Positions 45,925-55,584 of a stretch of DNA of 64,000 nucleotides are shown here, piece after piece. The first letter of the stretch is position 1. Every line of letters starts with the position of its first letter. The stretch covers positions 1 through 64,000 of the forward strand of contig NZ_PYSV01000002.1 in the NCBI RefSeq assembly GCF_003028415.1, given 5' to 3'. Both the position numbers and the translations under genes were made by a program. The DNA is from Deinococcus arcticus. Lineage in GTDB: Bacteria; Deinococcota; Deinococci; Deinococcales; Deinococcaceae. Under the pieces are notes generated by a model that saw only the letters and a program-made list of their open reading frames with translations, did no database searches and was not told the DNA's origin.

Positions 45925-45933
45925 CGGGCCGCG

Positions 45934-46107
45934 TTACTCGCCCCAGTCCTCCGCTTCCTGTGGGGCCGCAGCCAGGCGGGGCGGGTCAAGAGACACCACT
46001 TCGTATTCCACGCCGGTTTCGTCGTCAATCACCAGTTCACCCAGTTCAGGGTTGGTCAGCTCAATGGCGGCACCGGTATCAGGGTTTTCAAACACAACAG
46101 TTGACAT
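45934..46107 (-). CDS. lysW: amino-group carrier protein LysW (cysteine-less)
   Basis: 57 residues, MSTVVFENPDTGAAIELTNP at the start and EAEDWGE at the end. The EDWGE C terminus, whose last glutamate carries aminoadipate, and the VVSLDPPRL segment are hallmarks of LysW. However, LysW proteins normally bind zinc through four cysteines in the N-terminal half; here none is present (the positions read VFENPDTG and IDDETGVE). The fold must be held without zinc. AAGGAG lies 8 nt before the ATG. Gene order places it just before lysX. Confidence 0.85.
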   Translation of the reverse strand: MSTVVFENPDTGAAIELTNPELGELVIDDETGVEYEVVSLDPPRLAAAPQEAEDWGE

Positions 46108-46182
46108 AGCCTCTCCTTGCGTTTGTCAGGTTAGATCAGATTTTGCTTTTCGTTTGATGTTGTCTGGACAGGTCAGCCGACC

Positions 46183-46518
46183 CTAGGCCTGCTCCTCGGT
46201 CAGTTCCAGCTCAAATTTCACCTTGCAGTGGGGACAGGTCATGAGGCTGACTTCCGCGCCGTCCTGACTGCGGGTTGCGGGCGCGGCGGCCAGCATGTCG
46301 GGGGTCACCTCAAACTCCTCGTCGCAGTGGGGGCAGGTGGTCATAGCGCTCAGCAGGTCCAGCTCGAAATCCTCGCCGCCGCCGTTGCGGGTGACCTCCA
46401 TCTCGCTGTGGCACGACGCACACACGATCACGTCGCCCACAGCCAGTTCGGCGCGGTCCTCGTCCGTGAGTTCCAGCACCTCTTCGCAGATCGGACACTC
46501 CACTTCCAGAATTGCCAT
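46183..46518 (-). CDS. zinc-ribbon protein, LysW-like, two modules
   Basis: 111 residues with four CxxC knuckles forming two zinc ribbons: CPICEEVLELTDEDRAELAVGD...CASCHSEMEV and CPHCDEEFEV...CPHCKVKFEL. The first ribbon resembles the zinc half of canonical LysW (VGDVIVCASC), but the protein lacks the EDWGE tail. It sits directly upstream of a LysW that has lost its own cysteines, so a complementing or regulatory role in lysine synthesis is possible. Leaderless start: TAAACT is 6 nt upstream, inside the end of lysU. Confidence 0.75.
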   Translation of the reverse strand: MAILEVECPICEEVLELTDEDRAELAVGDVIVCASCHSEMEVTRNGGGEDFELDLLSAMTTCPHCDEEFEVTPDMLAAAPATRSQDGAEVSLMTCPHCKVKFELELTEEQA

Positions 46519-46524
46519 GGGCCC

Positions 46525-46530
46525 AGTTTA
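46525..46530 (-). promoter_or_regulatory. internal -10 element for zinc-ribbon/lysW/lysX
   Basis: TAAACT on the minus strand, 6 nt before the ATG at 46518 and overlapping the lysU stop codon. Confidence 0.5.
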
Positions 46531-47022
46531 GGCCGGCTCTCCCGGAAAGCGGCCGTGCTTCTTGAAGAACGCCAGAATGCTGCCCTCCTTCAGCGCCTCG
46601 CGCAGAAAGGCGGGGGGCGGCGGCAGCTGGACCGTGCCCGTGGCGTGCGCCAGCAGCCCAGCCGCCACGTTCAGCGTCACCTCGTCGCCGTCGCGCAGCA
46701 GGCCCGTCAGGTCATATTCGAAGGCGGGAATGCCCAGGTTCAGCAGGTTGCGGTAGTGAATGCGCGCAAAGCTGGGCGCCACAATGGCGCCAATCTGCAG
46801 CTTTTTCAGGGCCTGGGGGGCATATTCACGGCTGGACCCCAGCCCCCAGTTGCGCCCGCCGATCAGCACGTCGCCGGGCTGCACCTGCGCGGCAAACTCC
46901 GGGCGAAGATAGTGAAAGGCGAAGGTCTGAAAGCGGTCCTCGCCGGCCATGAACGGCGCGAACTTGCCGGGCAGGATGTCGTCGGTGTTCACGCTGTCGC
47001 CAAACTTCCAGATTCGGGGCAT
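46528..47022 (-). CDS. lysU: homoaconitase small subunit LysU
   Basis: 164 residues of the LeuD/LysU family. The swivelling domain keeps the substrate-recognition loop region NTDDILPGKF and the segment GGRNWGLGSSREYAPQAL. With the large subunit encoded upstream it converts homocitrate to homoisocitrate. The lysine rather than leucine assignment rests on the neighbouring lysW/lysX genes. Confidence 0.87.
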   Translation of the reverse strand: MPRIWKFGDSVNTDDILPGKFAPFMAGEDRFQTFAFHYLRPEFAAQVQPGDVLIGGRNWGLGSSREYAPQALKKLQIGAIVAPSFARIHYRNLLNLGIPAFEYDLTGLLRDGDEVTLNVAAGLLAHATGTVQLPPPPAFLREALKEGSILAFFKKHGRFPGEPA

Positions 47023-47023
47023 C

Positions 47024-47434
47024 TCAGGCCCTCCTTTCCAGCGGGGCCGCCGCCACCGCCTCGACTTCCACCAGCACGCCGGGCCGGAAAAAGGCGCTCA
47101 CCTGCACCAAGGTGCTGGCCGGGGGCCGGGCGGTGTTCACGAAGTCGTCGCGCACGCGGCGCAGAGCAGACAAGTGCGCCATGTCCAACACGTACAGACC
47201 CAGCTTGACCACATCGGCAAAGGTTATATCGGCCGCCGCCAGCGCGTGCGCCACGTTCTGAAAACACTGCCGGGCCTGAGCCTCAAAGTCGCCGGGGCCT
47301 CCGAGTTCGCCCCCGGCATTCAGGGCCACCTGGCCGGAAATGTACAGGGTGCGGCCACCGCGCACCTCCACAGCCGGGGTATAGCCCGGAACCCGGGGCA
47401 GCGTTTCCGGCACATGAAAAATGGTCTCGCTCAC
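47024..47434 (-). CDS. ridA: RidA family enamine/imine deaminase
   Basis: 136 residues of the YjgF/YER057c/UK114 family. The catalytic arginine lies in NTARPPASTLVQV and the conserved glycine region is TLYISGQVALNAGG. RidA hydrolyses reactive enamines formed by PLP enzymes. Starts GTG 47434 inside the lysT stop (GTGA) and ends 2 bp before lysU, so it is embedded between the two homoaconitase subunits, an unusual location. Confidence 0.88.
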   Translation of the reverse strand: MSETIFHVPETLPRVPGYTPAVEVRGGRTLYISGQVALNAGGELGGPGDFEAQARQCFQNVAHALAAADITFADVVKLGLYVLDMAHLSALRRVRDDFVNTARPPASTLVQVSAFFRPGVLVEVEAVAAAPLERRA

Positions 47435-48684
47435 GCGGCCCCCACGTCTTCGGGCAGGGCAATGCGCCCCAGCACCGCTGTGGCCGCCGCCACCGCCGGG
47501 CTGGCGAGGTAAATCTGCGCGTCCTTGTCCCCCATGCGGCCAACAAAGTTGCGGTTGCTGGTGCTCACACAGACCTCGCCGGGGGCCAGCACACCCTGGT
47601 GGCGGCCCATGCAGGGCCCGCAGCCCGGCGTGCCCAGCACGGCCCCGGCCCGCTGCAGGGTCAGCAGGGTGCCGTCGGCCATCGCCTGCTCCATCACCTC
47701 GCTGCTGGCGGGGATGACCAGCAGGCGGGTGCCCGGCGCCACCCGGTGCCCGCGCAACACGTCGGCCGCCGCGTGCAGGTCATCCAGGCGGCCATTCGTG
47801 CAGGTGCCGATGAACACCTGATCCACCTTCAGGCCGCGCAGGTCGGCCACGTTGTGTACGTTGTCCACCTCGCTGGGCGCACTCATGCGCGGGGCCAGGG
47901 CCGAGAGGTCCAATTCGATCTCGCGGACATACGCCGCGCCGGGGTCGGGGTACACCCAGCCGGGCACCTCGTACAGGTTCAGAATCTCGCCGCCGGGCAC
48001 CACCAGCCCCACCTTGGCCCCGGCCTCCACGCACAGGTTCGCCAGGGTCATGCGCTCGCCGCGCGTGAAGCGGTCCCCGGCATGGATTTCAATGCTCTGG
48101 TAGGTGGCGCCGTCGGCCCCCAGCACCCGGATCATCTCCAGGGCCACGTCCTTGGCGGCCACGCCGGGGCGCAACTCGCCGTGCAAGGTGACTTTTACGC
48201 TCTCGGGCACTTTCAGCCACGTCTTGCCGCTGGCCGCCGCCAGGGCGATGTCGGTGGCGCCCATGCCGGTGCCGAAGGCCGCCACCGCGCCGTAGGTCGT
48301 GGAATGACTGTCACTGCCCAGCACAATCCAGCCGGGCCGCGCCAGCCCCTCTTCCACCAGCACCTGATGGCAGATGCCCCGGCCCACATCGAACAGGCGC
48401 ACGCCGGTGCGGGCCGCGTATTCGCGCGCCTCCTTCTGCGCCTGCGCCACACTGACGGTGCTGGCCGGGGCCACATGGTCGATGACGATGCTGACCCGCT
48501 CGGGGAACTTTGGCGGCGCCTCCAGATCGCGCTCCATGCGCTCAATAAAGCTCTGGGCGATGGAGTCCACCACCATCACCCCGTCCACCTCCACCACCGC
48601 GAGGTCCCCGGCATACACCGGGCGCGCCCCGCGCTGAGAAAGAATTTTCTCCGCCATGGTCTGCGGTCTGCTCACAGCTGTCAT
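47431..48684 (-). CDS. lysT: homoaconitase large subunit LysT
   Basis: 417 residues of the LeuC/LysT family. The three [4Fe-4S] cysteines are visible in FIGTCTNGRLDD and GTPGCGPCMGRHQG. HVAPAS and LGSDSHSTTYG are the other aconitase blocks. Together with LysU it acts in the aminoadipate route of lysine synthesis. CATGAT lies 6 nt before the ATG, and a 32-bp inverted repeat is 55 bp further upstream. First gene of lysT-ridA-lysU-(zinc ribbon)-lysW-lysX. Confidence 0.88.
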   Translation of the reverse strand: MTAVSRPQTMAEKILSQRGARPVYAGDLAVVEVDGVMVVDSIAQSFIERMERDLEAPPKFPERVSIVIDHVAPASTVSVAQAQKEAREYAARTGVRLFDVGRGICHQVLVEEGLARPGWIVLGSDSHSTTYGAVAAFGTGMGATDIALAAASGKTWLKVPESVKVTLHGELRPGVAAKDVALEMIRVLGADGATYQSIEIHAGDRFTRGERMTLANLCVEAGAKVGLVVPGGEILNLYEVPGWVYPDPGAAYVREIELDLSALAPRMSAPSEVDNVHNVADLRGLKVDQVFIGTCTNGRLDDLHAAADVLRGHRVAPGTRLLVIPASSEVMEQAMADGTLLTLQRAGAVLGTPGCGPCMGRHQGVLAPGEVCVSTSNRNFVGRMGDKDAQIYLASPAVAAATAVLGRIALPEDVGAA

Positions 48685-48738
48685 GCCCCCATCATGCCGC
48701 CTGCGGCGATACCGAGCGTGAGATTGACTGGAATACAG

Positions 48739-48770
48739 CCAGAATTCTTTTCAATCAGCAAGAATTCTGG
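48739..48770. promoter_or_regulatory. 32-bp inverted repeat upstream of lysT
   Basis: CCAGAATTCTT (48739-48749) and AAGAATTCTGG (48760-48770) are perfect 11-bp arms with a 10-bp spacer, 55 bp upstream of lysT. Could be an operator for a dimeric regulator (each arm also contains the self-symmetric AGAATTCT) or a leader hairpin. Confidence 0.5.
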
Positions 48771-49170
48771 TGGAGTCTGGTGTTCAGCGAGTGGGCCAGT
48801 CATGGGAAGAACGTCGTCTGGGACGGCGGACCCACTGACGCCCATTTGCGAGCGTCTCCCTCTCGTGGTGTAAGCGGTGTCCCTCACTGCAGGGTCAACA
48901 CGCCAGCCCATGTGTTGTGCCTGGACTCTGGAAGTATCCGCGCGCCTGAAGGCGGACCCGGGGACACCGCCCGCCTGGGCCCCCCCTGCCCACCAAAGCT
49001 GAGCTTTCTCACTCTTTTGAACCCGGGTCAAGACAGCGGGTCAGCTGTGTGGCACAGTGCAGCCTGTACCAAAAATTCAACCTGCCGCCCCAGGGGCGCG
49101 CCAAGACGTGGAGCCGCCGTGGCCTGCGCGGCGCACAGCTGTGTCCTGAAAGGTGGCCCCCGGGAGTCCC
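48771..49170. other. 400-bp intergenic stretch, no gene seen
   Basis: Between divergent lysT and the lipase gene. Nothing coding is convincing. The only structure noted is a near-palindrome TTGAACCCGGGTCAA at 49017-49031. Confidence 0.5.
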
Positions 49171-50532
49171 ATGACTGGTTCACGTTCCTTCCTGCTTCTT
49201 GCCCTGACCGTCACGACTGGCCTGCTGGCCGGCTGCGCCGCTCCGGCAGCGGTGCCCGCGCCCACCCTGCAACCGGCCGCCGCCACCCCCACGCCACCCG
49301 AGCCCACTGCCCGCCCCGCGCCCCAGACGGACCTGAGCCGCACCTACCCCGGCACGCGGGGCATGGCAGCGCAGGCGCTGGACAAGAGCGTGCCCCTGAT
49401 TCTGGTGCATGGGCTGGGGGGCTTCGGGCGCGACGAGGCGCTGGGCCTGCGCTACTGGGGCGGACTTCTGGACGTGCAGGCGGACCTGCGCGCCCAGGGC
49501 TACGCGGTGTTTACCGCCAGCCTGGGGCCGGTCAGCAGCAACTGGGACCGCGCCGCCGAACTGTACGCACAGATCAAGGGCGGCTGCGTGGACTACGGGG
49601 CGGCGCACGCGGCGCAGCATGGACACGCCCGCACAGACAGCGCCAAGTGCTACCCCGGCTTCTACCCGCAGTGGAGCGCGGCGCGGCCCGTGAACCTGCT
49701 GGGGCACTCCATGGGCGGCCAGACGGCCCGCACCCTGGTCAAGCTGCTGGACGACGGCCACCCGGCCAACGCGGGCAGCGGCGGCCTGTTCACGGGCGGG
49801 CGCGCGGGCTGGGTGCGCAGCGTGATGACCGTCAGCAGTCCCAACAGCGGCAGCCCGGCGGCCGACACGCTGCAGGCGGCAGTGCCCATGTTCAAGAACC
49901 TGATTCTGGCCTTTGCCGCCAGCGTGGGCGCCGCCGACCCCGAGAACTTCGTGTACAACTTCGACCTGGGCCACTGGGGCCTGAGCCGCGCGCCCGGCGA
50001 GCGCTTCAGCACCTACCAGAACCGGGTGTTCGCCTCGCGCGTCTGGACCAGCAAGGACCAGGCCGCCTGGGACCTGAGCCCCGACGGCGCGGCCGAACTC
50101 AACCGCTGGCTGGGGCGCAGCCGACATGCGCGCTACTTCTCCTGGGAAACGAACGCCACCACCCCGGGGCTGCTGACCGGCTGGCACTACCCGAACCTCA
50201 CCATGAATCCGGTGCTGTCGGCCGTGGCCTTTCCCTACGCGCCGCCGCTCAGCCCGGGGCTGGGCAACATCGGCGGGCGCAGTCCGGGCGGGGCCATCAC
50301 CTATGACCGGGGCTGGTGGGCCAACGACGGCATTGTGCCGGGCAGGTCCATGAACGCCCCGCTGAACGAAACCAGCGTGGCGTACAGCGGCGGCGCCACC
50401 GCGCCCGGCACGTGGTACCGCCTGGGCCGGGTGGACGGCTACGACCACATTGACATCACGGGCAACCTGTCGTTCCGGGATGTGAAGGCGTTCTACCGCA
50501 ACCAGGCAGCGTTCCTGGCAAACCAGAACTGA
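49171..50532 (+). CDS. secreted lipase, lipoprotein (family I.5-like)
   Basis: 453 residues. Signal peptide with lipobox LLAGC, so a membrane-anchored lipoprotein, followed by a proline-rich linker. The catalytic core matches the large staphylococcal/Geobacillus lipases: VPLILVHGLGGFGRDEALGLRYWGG, nucleophile GHSMGG, an aspartate in WANDGIVPGRSM-type context and histidine in GYDHIDITG. It hydrolyses triacylglycerols or esters outside the cell. GGGAG lies 6 nt before ATG 49171. Confidence 0.9.
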   Translation: MTGSRSFLLLALTVTTGLLAGCAAPAAVPAPTLQPAAATPTPPEPTARPAPQTDLSRTYPGTRGMAAQALDKSVPLILVHGLGGFGRDEALGLRYWGGLLDVQADLRAQGYAVFTASLGPVSSNWDRAAELYAQIKGGCVDYGAAHAAQHGHARTDSAKCYPGFYPQWSAARPVNLLGHSMGGQTARTLVKLLDDGHPANAGSGGLFTGGRAGWVRSVMTVSSPNSGSPAADTLQAAVPMFKNLILAFAASVGAADPENFVYNFDLGHWGLSRAPGERFSTYQNRVFASRVWTSKDQAAWDLSPDGAAELNRWLGRSRHARYFSWETNATTPGLLTGWHYPNLTMNPVLSAVAFPYAPPLSPGLGNIGGRSPGGAITYDRGWWANDGIVPGRSMNAPLNETSVAYSGGATAPGTWYRLGRVDGYDHIDITGNLSFRDVKAFYRNQAAFLANQN

Positions 50533-50656
50533 GGACTGGTGGGCGCCGCCCCTGTCACGACCGTTGCGCTCTTTGCGGCCTGCTGTGGGCATTCGGTCAG
50601 CCCTGCTTTAGCCAGGGCTGATCCGGGGCTGGGCCACAGGCGGGCATGGTAGGGGC

Positions 50657-51955
50657 ATGCCCTCTTCCCTGCCCGGCCTGCACCCCCTGACCGACCCGGC
50701 GGCCTCCGACGCCCTGCTGAGCCGCATCGGGGACGCCCGCTTCGTGCTCATCGGGGAAGCCTCGCACGGCACCCACGAGTTTTACCGCGAGCGCGCCGCG
50801 CTGACCCGGCGCCTGATTGAGGAGCGGGGCTTTACGGCGGTGGCGGCAGAAGCCGACTGGCCTGATGCCTCCCGCGTGAACCGCTACGTGCGCGGCCAGA
50901 AGGGCGACCACAGCGCCGAACAGGCCCTGGGGGACTTTGGGCGGTTTCCGCGCTGGATGTGGCGTAACGAGCCCGTGCGCGACTTCGTGACGTGGCTGCG
51001 CGGCCACAACGAGCGCCGCCCACAGGCGCAGGCGGGCTTTTATGGCATTGACCTGTACAGCCTGCACCGCTCCATGGACGCGGTGGTGGCGTACCTCGAA
51101 GGCGTGGACCCAGCCGCCGCGCAGCGCGCCCGGCAGCGCTACAGCTGCTTTGAACCCTACGGCAACGACCCCCAGAGTTACGGGCTGGCCACCGCTTACG
51201 GAGTGGACGAGCCCTGCGAGGACGAGGCGGTGGCCCAGCTGCTGGAACTGCAGCGCCAGAGCCACACCGCCGCCGATCCCCTGGCCAGTGACGAACTGTT
51301 CTACGCCGAGCAGAACGCGCGGCTGGCCCTGAACGCCGAGCGCTACTACCGCGAGATGTTCCGGGGCCGCCTGGACACCTGGAACCTGCGCGATACCCAC
51401 ATGGCCGACACGGTGGGCGCCCTGGCCGAGCACCAGCGGGCCCAGGGCCTGGAGCCCAGAATCGTGGTGTGGGCGCACAACTCGCACCTGGGGGACGCGC
51501 GCGCCACCGAGCCCGGCTGGCGCCAGAGGCAGGAGAATCTGGGCCAGTACCTGCGGCAGCGCTGGCCGGGGCAGACCTTCATTCTGGGCCAGAGCACCTG
51601 CAGCGGCGAGGTGCTGGCCGCCGACGACTGGGGCAAGCCCGGGCAGGTCAAGCGGGTGCGCCCGGCGCTGGCCGGCAGTGTGGAAGCTGCCCTGCACGAA
51701 CTGGGGGTGGGCGACTTCTGGCTGGACCTGCGCGGCGACCTGCCCGGAGCCTTCCAGGGCGAGCGCCTGCAACGCTTTATCGGTGTGATCTACCGCCCCG
51801 ACACCGAGCGCCAGAGCCACTACTACCATGCCCACCTACCCGCGCAATACGACGCCCTGCTGTACCTGGACCAGACCACGGCGCTGGTGCCGCTGGACCG
51901 GGACAGCGGCGGAGAAGAGGGCGAACTGCCGAACACTTACCCGAGCGGGCAGTGA
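50657..51955 (+). CDS. erythromycin esterase family protein
   Basis: 432 residues. Conserved blocks of the erythromycin-esterase/succinoglycan biosynthesis family: FVLIGEASHGTHEFYRERAALTRRLIEERGFTAVAAEADWPDA with the catalytic-type histidine and glutamate, and WAHNSHLGDARATE. The members open lactone rings, but most chromosomal copies have unknown substrates, so macrolide resistance is not implied. The TGA stop (51953-51955) is also the 3-bp flank of a family 1 element. Confidence 0.85.
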   Translation: MPSSLPGLHPLTDPAASDALLSRIGDARFVLIGEASHGTHEFYRERAALTRRLIEERGFTAVAAEADWPDASRVNRYVRGQKGDHSAEQALGDFGRFPRWMWRNEPVRDFVTWLRGHNERRPQAQAGFYGIDLYSLHRSMDAVVAYLEGVDPAAAQRARQRYSCFEPYGNDPQSYGLATAYGVDEPCEDEAVAQLLELQRQSHTAADPLASDELFYAEQNARLALNAERYYREMFRGRLDTWNLRDTHMADTVGALAEHQRAQGLEPRIVVWAHNSHLGDARATEPGWRQRQENLGQYLRQRWPGQTFILGQSTCSGEVLAADDWGKPGQVKRVRPALAGSVEAALHELGVGDFWLDLRGDLPGAFQGERLQRFIGVIYRPDTERQSHYYHAHLPAQYDALLYLDQTTALVPLDRDSGGEEGELPNTYPSGQ

Positions 51956-52134
51956 TTACGGACGGCCGTGCATGGCCGGACCATCCGGGAAGAAGGGGGA
52001 CGTTCCGCTCCTGGGGAGCCTTCCCGGTCCACTTCCCGAAGATCCGCATGTGTGCCTGCTGGGCTGTGCAGCTGTGCGAGTCCCTCCGGTCAGAAACATT
52101 CCGTAACGTCTGACGGAAGAGTTCGGAAGCCGCA
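51956..52134 (+). mobile_element. small TNA-flanked element, family 1 (179 bp), tandem copy 1
   Basis: Starts TTACGGACGGCCG directly after the TGA stop codon (51953-51955) and ends GGAAGCCGCA before TGA (52135-52137). One extra T is present at the left end compared with other copies. The right TGA is shared with the next element. Confidence 0.75.
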
Positions 52135-52137
52135 TGA

Positions 52138-52294
52138 TACGGACTGCCGTCCATTTCCGTACCATCCGGGAAGAAGGGGGATGTTCCCCGCCTTCGGCGC
52201 TGTGCCAGTCCAATTCCCGGAAATCCGCATTTATTCCTGCGCCCTCCGGTCGAAAAAATTCCGTAACACATGACGGAATTTTTCGGAAGCCGTA
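52138..52294 (+). mobile_element. small TNA-flanked element, family 1 (157 bp), tandem copy 2
   Basis: Starts TACGGACTGCCGTCC and ends CGGAAGCCGTA, flanked by TGA at 52135-52137 and 52295-52297. Nearly identical in its ends to the copy at 14372. Confidence 0.8.
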
Positions 52295-52423
52295 TGACCT
52301 CCCCAGCTTCCGGGCCTGTTCCGCGTTGCCAACGCCACGAGAGAAGCGCCCCTCTCCTGCCAGTTCGGACAAACACCGTGCAGAGCAGTGCGCGCCTGCG
52401 CGCAGCACACAGAGCGCCATCAC

Positions 52424-52451
52424 GACAAACCCCGCCACATTCGGCGGGGCT
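52424..52451 (-). terminator. terminator of radical SAM gene
   Basis: On the minus strand CCCCGCC and GGCGGGG form a stem with a 6-nt loop followed by TTTGT, downstream of the family 2 repeat. Confidence 0.6.
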
Positions 52452-52477
52452 CTCGCAGAGGTTTCTTGCGGGGTCTC

Positions 52478-52623
52478 TTAAGTACGTTGCACCTCACGTT
52501 ACGACTTTGCAGGAGAGCACCGCAAAGTCTCCACTCCCGGTGCAACGTACTTTTTTCGATACTCGCTCTGCTGCGCAGCTGTTCCAGCCCGCTCGGTTGA
52601 TCTAAAGATCAACAGCGAGCTAC

Positions 52624-52627
<4 letters not shown>
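52478..52627 (-). repeat. family 2 structured repeat, copy B
   Basis: Reads on the minus strand TTAAGTAGCTCGCTG to CGTACTTAA, beginning at the TAA stop of the radical SAM gene. The outer stem is GTACGTTGCACC/GGTGCAACGTAC, a compensated change from copy A (GGACG/CGTCC). It also has a 22-nt insertion containing GCTGCGCAGC that copy A lacks. Confidence 0.75.
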
Positions 52628-54156
<1,529 letters not shown>

Positions 54157-54270
54157 AAGTCCTCCGGGACGTGGCCCGCGCCGGAGGGAAGCCTTCAACC
54201 GTCAGGCTCAGGCGGCGCGCGTCACAATCTGCGATTTTACCGCATTTCCGCCGGTGAACTGTTGGGCGGC

Positions 54271-54681
54271 TCACGCCGCTGGGGGACCGGGCGGGCCAGC
54301 GGGCGCCGGGCCCTGAGGATACAGCCAGCGCAAAAACACCAGAAACAGGCCAATGACGGTGGCCGTGCTGGTGGTCAGGAACGCCACGACCACGGTGCTG
54401 TCCAGCTTGAAGGGCCGCCCGCCCAGCTGCCCCCAGCCCACCGCCAGGGTCAGCACGATGTCGGCGGCCAGCCAGCCGGCCGACAGCAGAAACACGATGG
54501 CCCCCACGCCCAGGCGCAACCAGCGCTGGTCCACCGCCTCGCGGTAACGCAGTTCCCGGGTGCGGCGCTCCAGCTCGGCCGGGGTGGGCAGGTCGCGCCG
54601 CTCGGCTTCCAGGCTGTGCTGCACCGTGCGGGCAATCGTGGCCGAGGTGCTGTCCGGGGCAGGCGGAGGCGGCCGGGTCAT
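54271..54681 (-). CDS. two-TM membrane protein, possible Panacea-partner toxin
   Basis: 136 residues. A charged cytosolic N-terminal helix (SLEAERRDLPTPAELERRTRELRYREA) precedes two TM segments (GVGAIVFLLSAGWLAADIVLTL and VVVAFLTTSTATVIGLFLVFLRWLYP) and a proline-rich tail. The second segment, with its serine/threonine run before VIGLFLVFLRWLYP, resembles small membrane proteins found next to Panacea-domain genes. The ATG is 2 bp after the stop of that gene. A toxin role is inference from this pairing. Confidence 0.65.
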   Translation of the reverse strand: MTRPPPPAPDSTSATIARTVQHSLEAERRDLPTPAELERRTRELRYREAVDQRWLRLGVGAIVFLLSAGWLAADIVLTLAVGWGQLGGRPFKLDSTVVVAFLTTSTATVIGLFLVFLRWLYPQGPAPAGPPGPPAA

Positions 54682-54683
54682 AC

Positions 54684-55172
54684 TCAGGCGCTGCGGGCCA
54701 GGGCGGTGTAGTACTCGCGCGTCACCTGATCGGGAATCAGGTCGGGGGCCTGGCCATACACCTGTGACCACGGACTGCCGGGCCGGTGCGTCAGGCGCGA
54801 GAGTTCCAGCCCGTCCATCTGGCCGTAGGCGTCCCAGACGCTGCGAATGACATCCACCGCTTCAGTATCGCCGTTCAGGTCCGGCTCACCCGGCGCCACG
54901 GACAGCTGCCCCTCGATGGGCTGGGTGCCCCGTTCGCCCCACAGCTGCCACAGGCGGCGCACCACCGGGCCGCCACGCCACGCATGCACGGTGTTGTAGA
55001 TCAGCGGGCGGCCCAGCAGGGCCAGGGTAAAGCCGTGGGCAATGAACACCAGTTTGTGCACCTGCATCTGGGTCAGGGGCCGGCCCTCCTGGCGGGCCAG
55101 GTCCAGAAAGGCGTTCGCCACCACTTCGGCGGCGTAGCCGGTGCGCTGCGGATTGGTGATGGCGATGGTCAT
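54684..55172 (-). CDS. Panacea / SocA-like (DUF4065) domain protein, possible antitoxin
   Basis: 162 residues. The Panacea core is clear: LTQMQVHKLVFIAHGFTLALLGRPLIYNTVHAWRGGPVVRRLWQL. This domain is known as a highly promiscuous antitoxin (PanA) and in SocA as a proteolytic adaptor. AAGGAGGG lies 7 nt before the ATG. The following gene, 2 bp away, encodes a small membrane protein, matching the organisation of PanAT toxin-antitoxin modules with membrane toxins. Confidence 0.8.
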   Translation of the reverse strand: MTIAITNPQRTGYAAEVVANAFLDLARQEGRPLTQMQVHKLVFIAHGFTLALLGRPLIYNTVHAWRGGPVVRRLWQLWGERGTQPIEGQLSVAPGEPDLNGDTEAVDVIRSVWDAYGQMDGLELSRLTHRPGSPWSQVYGQAPDLIPDQVTREYYTALARSA

Positions 55173-55266
55173 GGGACGCCCTCCTTTCTGTCCTCAGCGT
55201 AACATGTCCAGGGCCGGGGCCGGCCAGCAGCGGCTCTCTCGCGGCCCGGGCGCAGCCGGCGGGGCC

Positions 55267-55578
55267 TCATGAACGGGGTGCGGGGGCCGGGTCCGCTGGC
55301 GTGGCAGCGGCCGGGGCGCTGGCGGCCGGCGCTGGGCGGCGCGGGCCGGCACTGGCCAGCACCCGCGTGCCGGGGCGCCACGCACTGGCCACGAAATATA
55401 CCAGCCCCGAGAGCAGCCCCGTCACCAGCACGAACCACAGCAACCGCCCCAGCACGCCGGCGGCGCCCACGATAAAAATGCCCAGCCCGGTGAGCAACTG
55501 GCCCAGCAGCCACACCAGCGCCAGCGCCGTCACCGCCAGCAGCACCACGCCCGCCAGGGCCAGCAGAACGCGCGTCAT
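55267..55578 (-). CDS. small membrane hypothetical protein
   Basis: 103 residues with two or three TM segments (VLLALAGVVLLAVTALALVWLL, GLGIFIVGAAGVLGRLLWFVLVTGLLSGLVYFVA) and an alanine/proline-rich cytosolic or periplasmic tail of about 30 residues. No family recognised. Leaderless start: TAGACT is 6 nt upstream. Divergent from nadB. Confidence 0.65.
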   Translation of the reverse strand: MTRVLLALAGVVLLAVTALALVWLLGQLLTGLGIFIVGAAGVLGRLLWFVLVTGLLSGLVYFVASAWRPGTRVLASAGPRRPAPAASAPAAATPADPAPAPRS

Positions 55579-55584
55579 GGCGGC

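Noticed and set aside
50657..51955. Macrolide-resistance gene
   Set aside because: The family name is erythromycin esterase, but chromosomal members usually have other or unknown substrates and no resistance context or mobile cassette is present.
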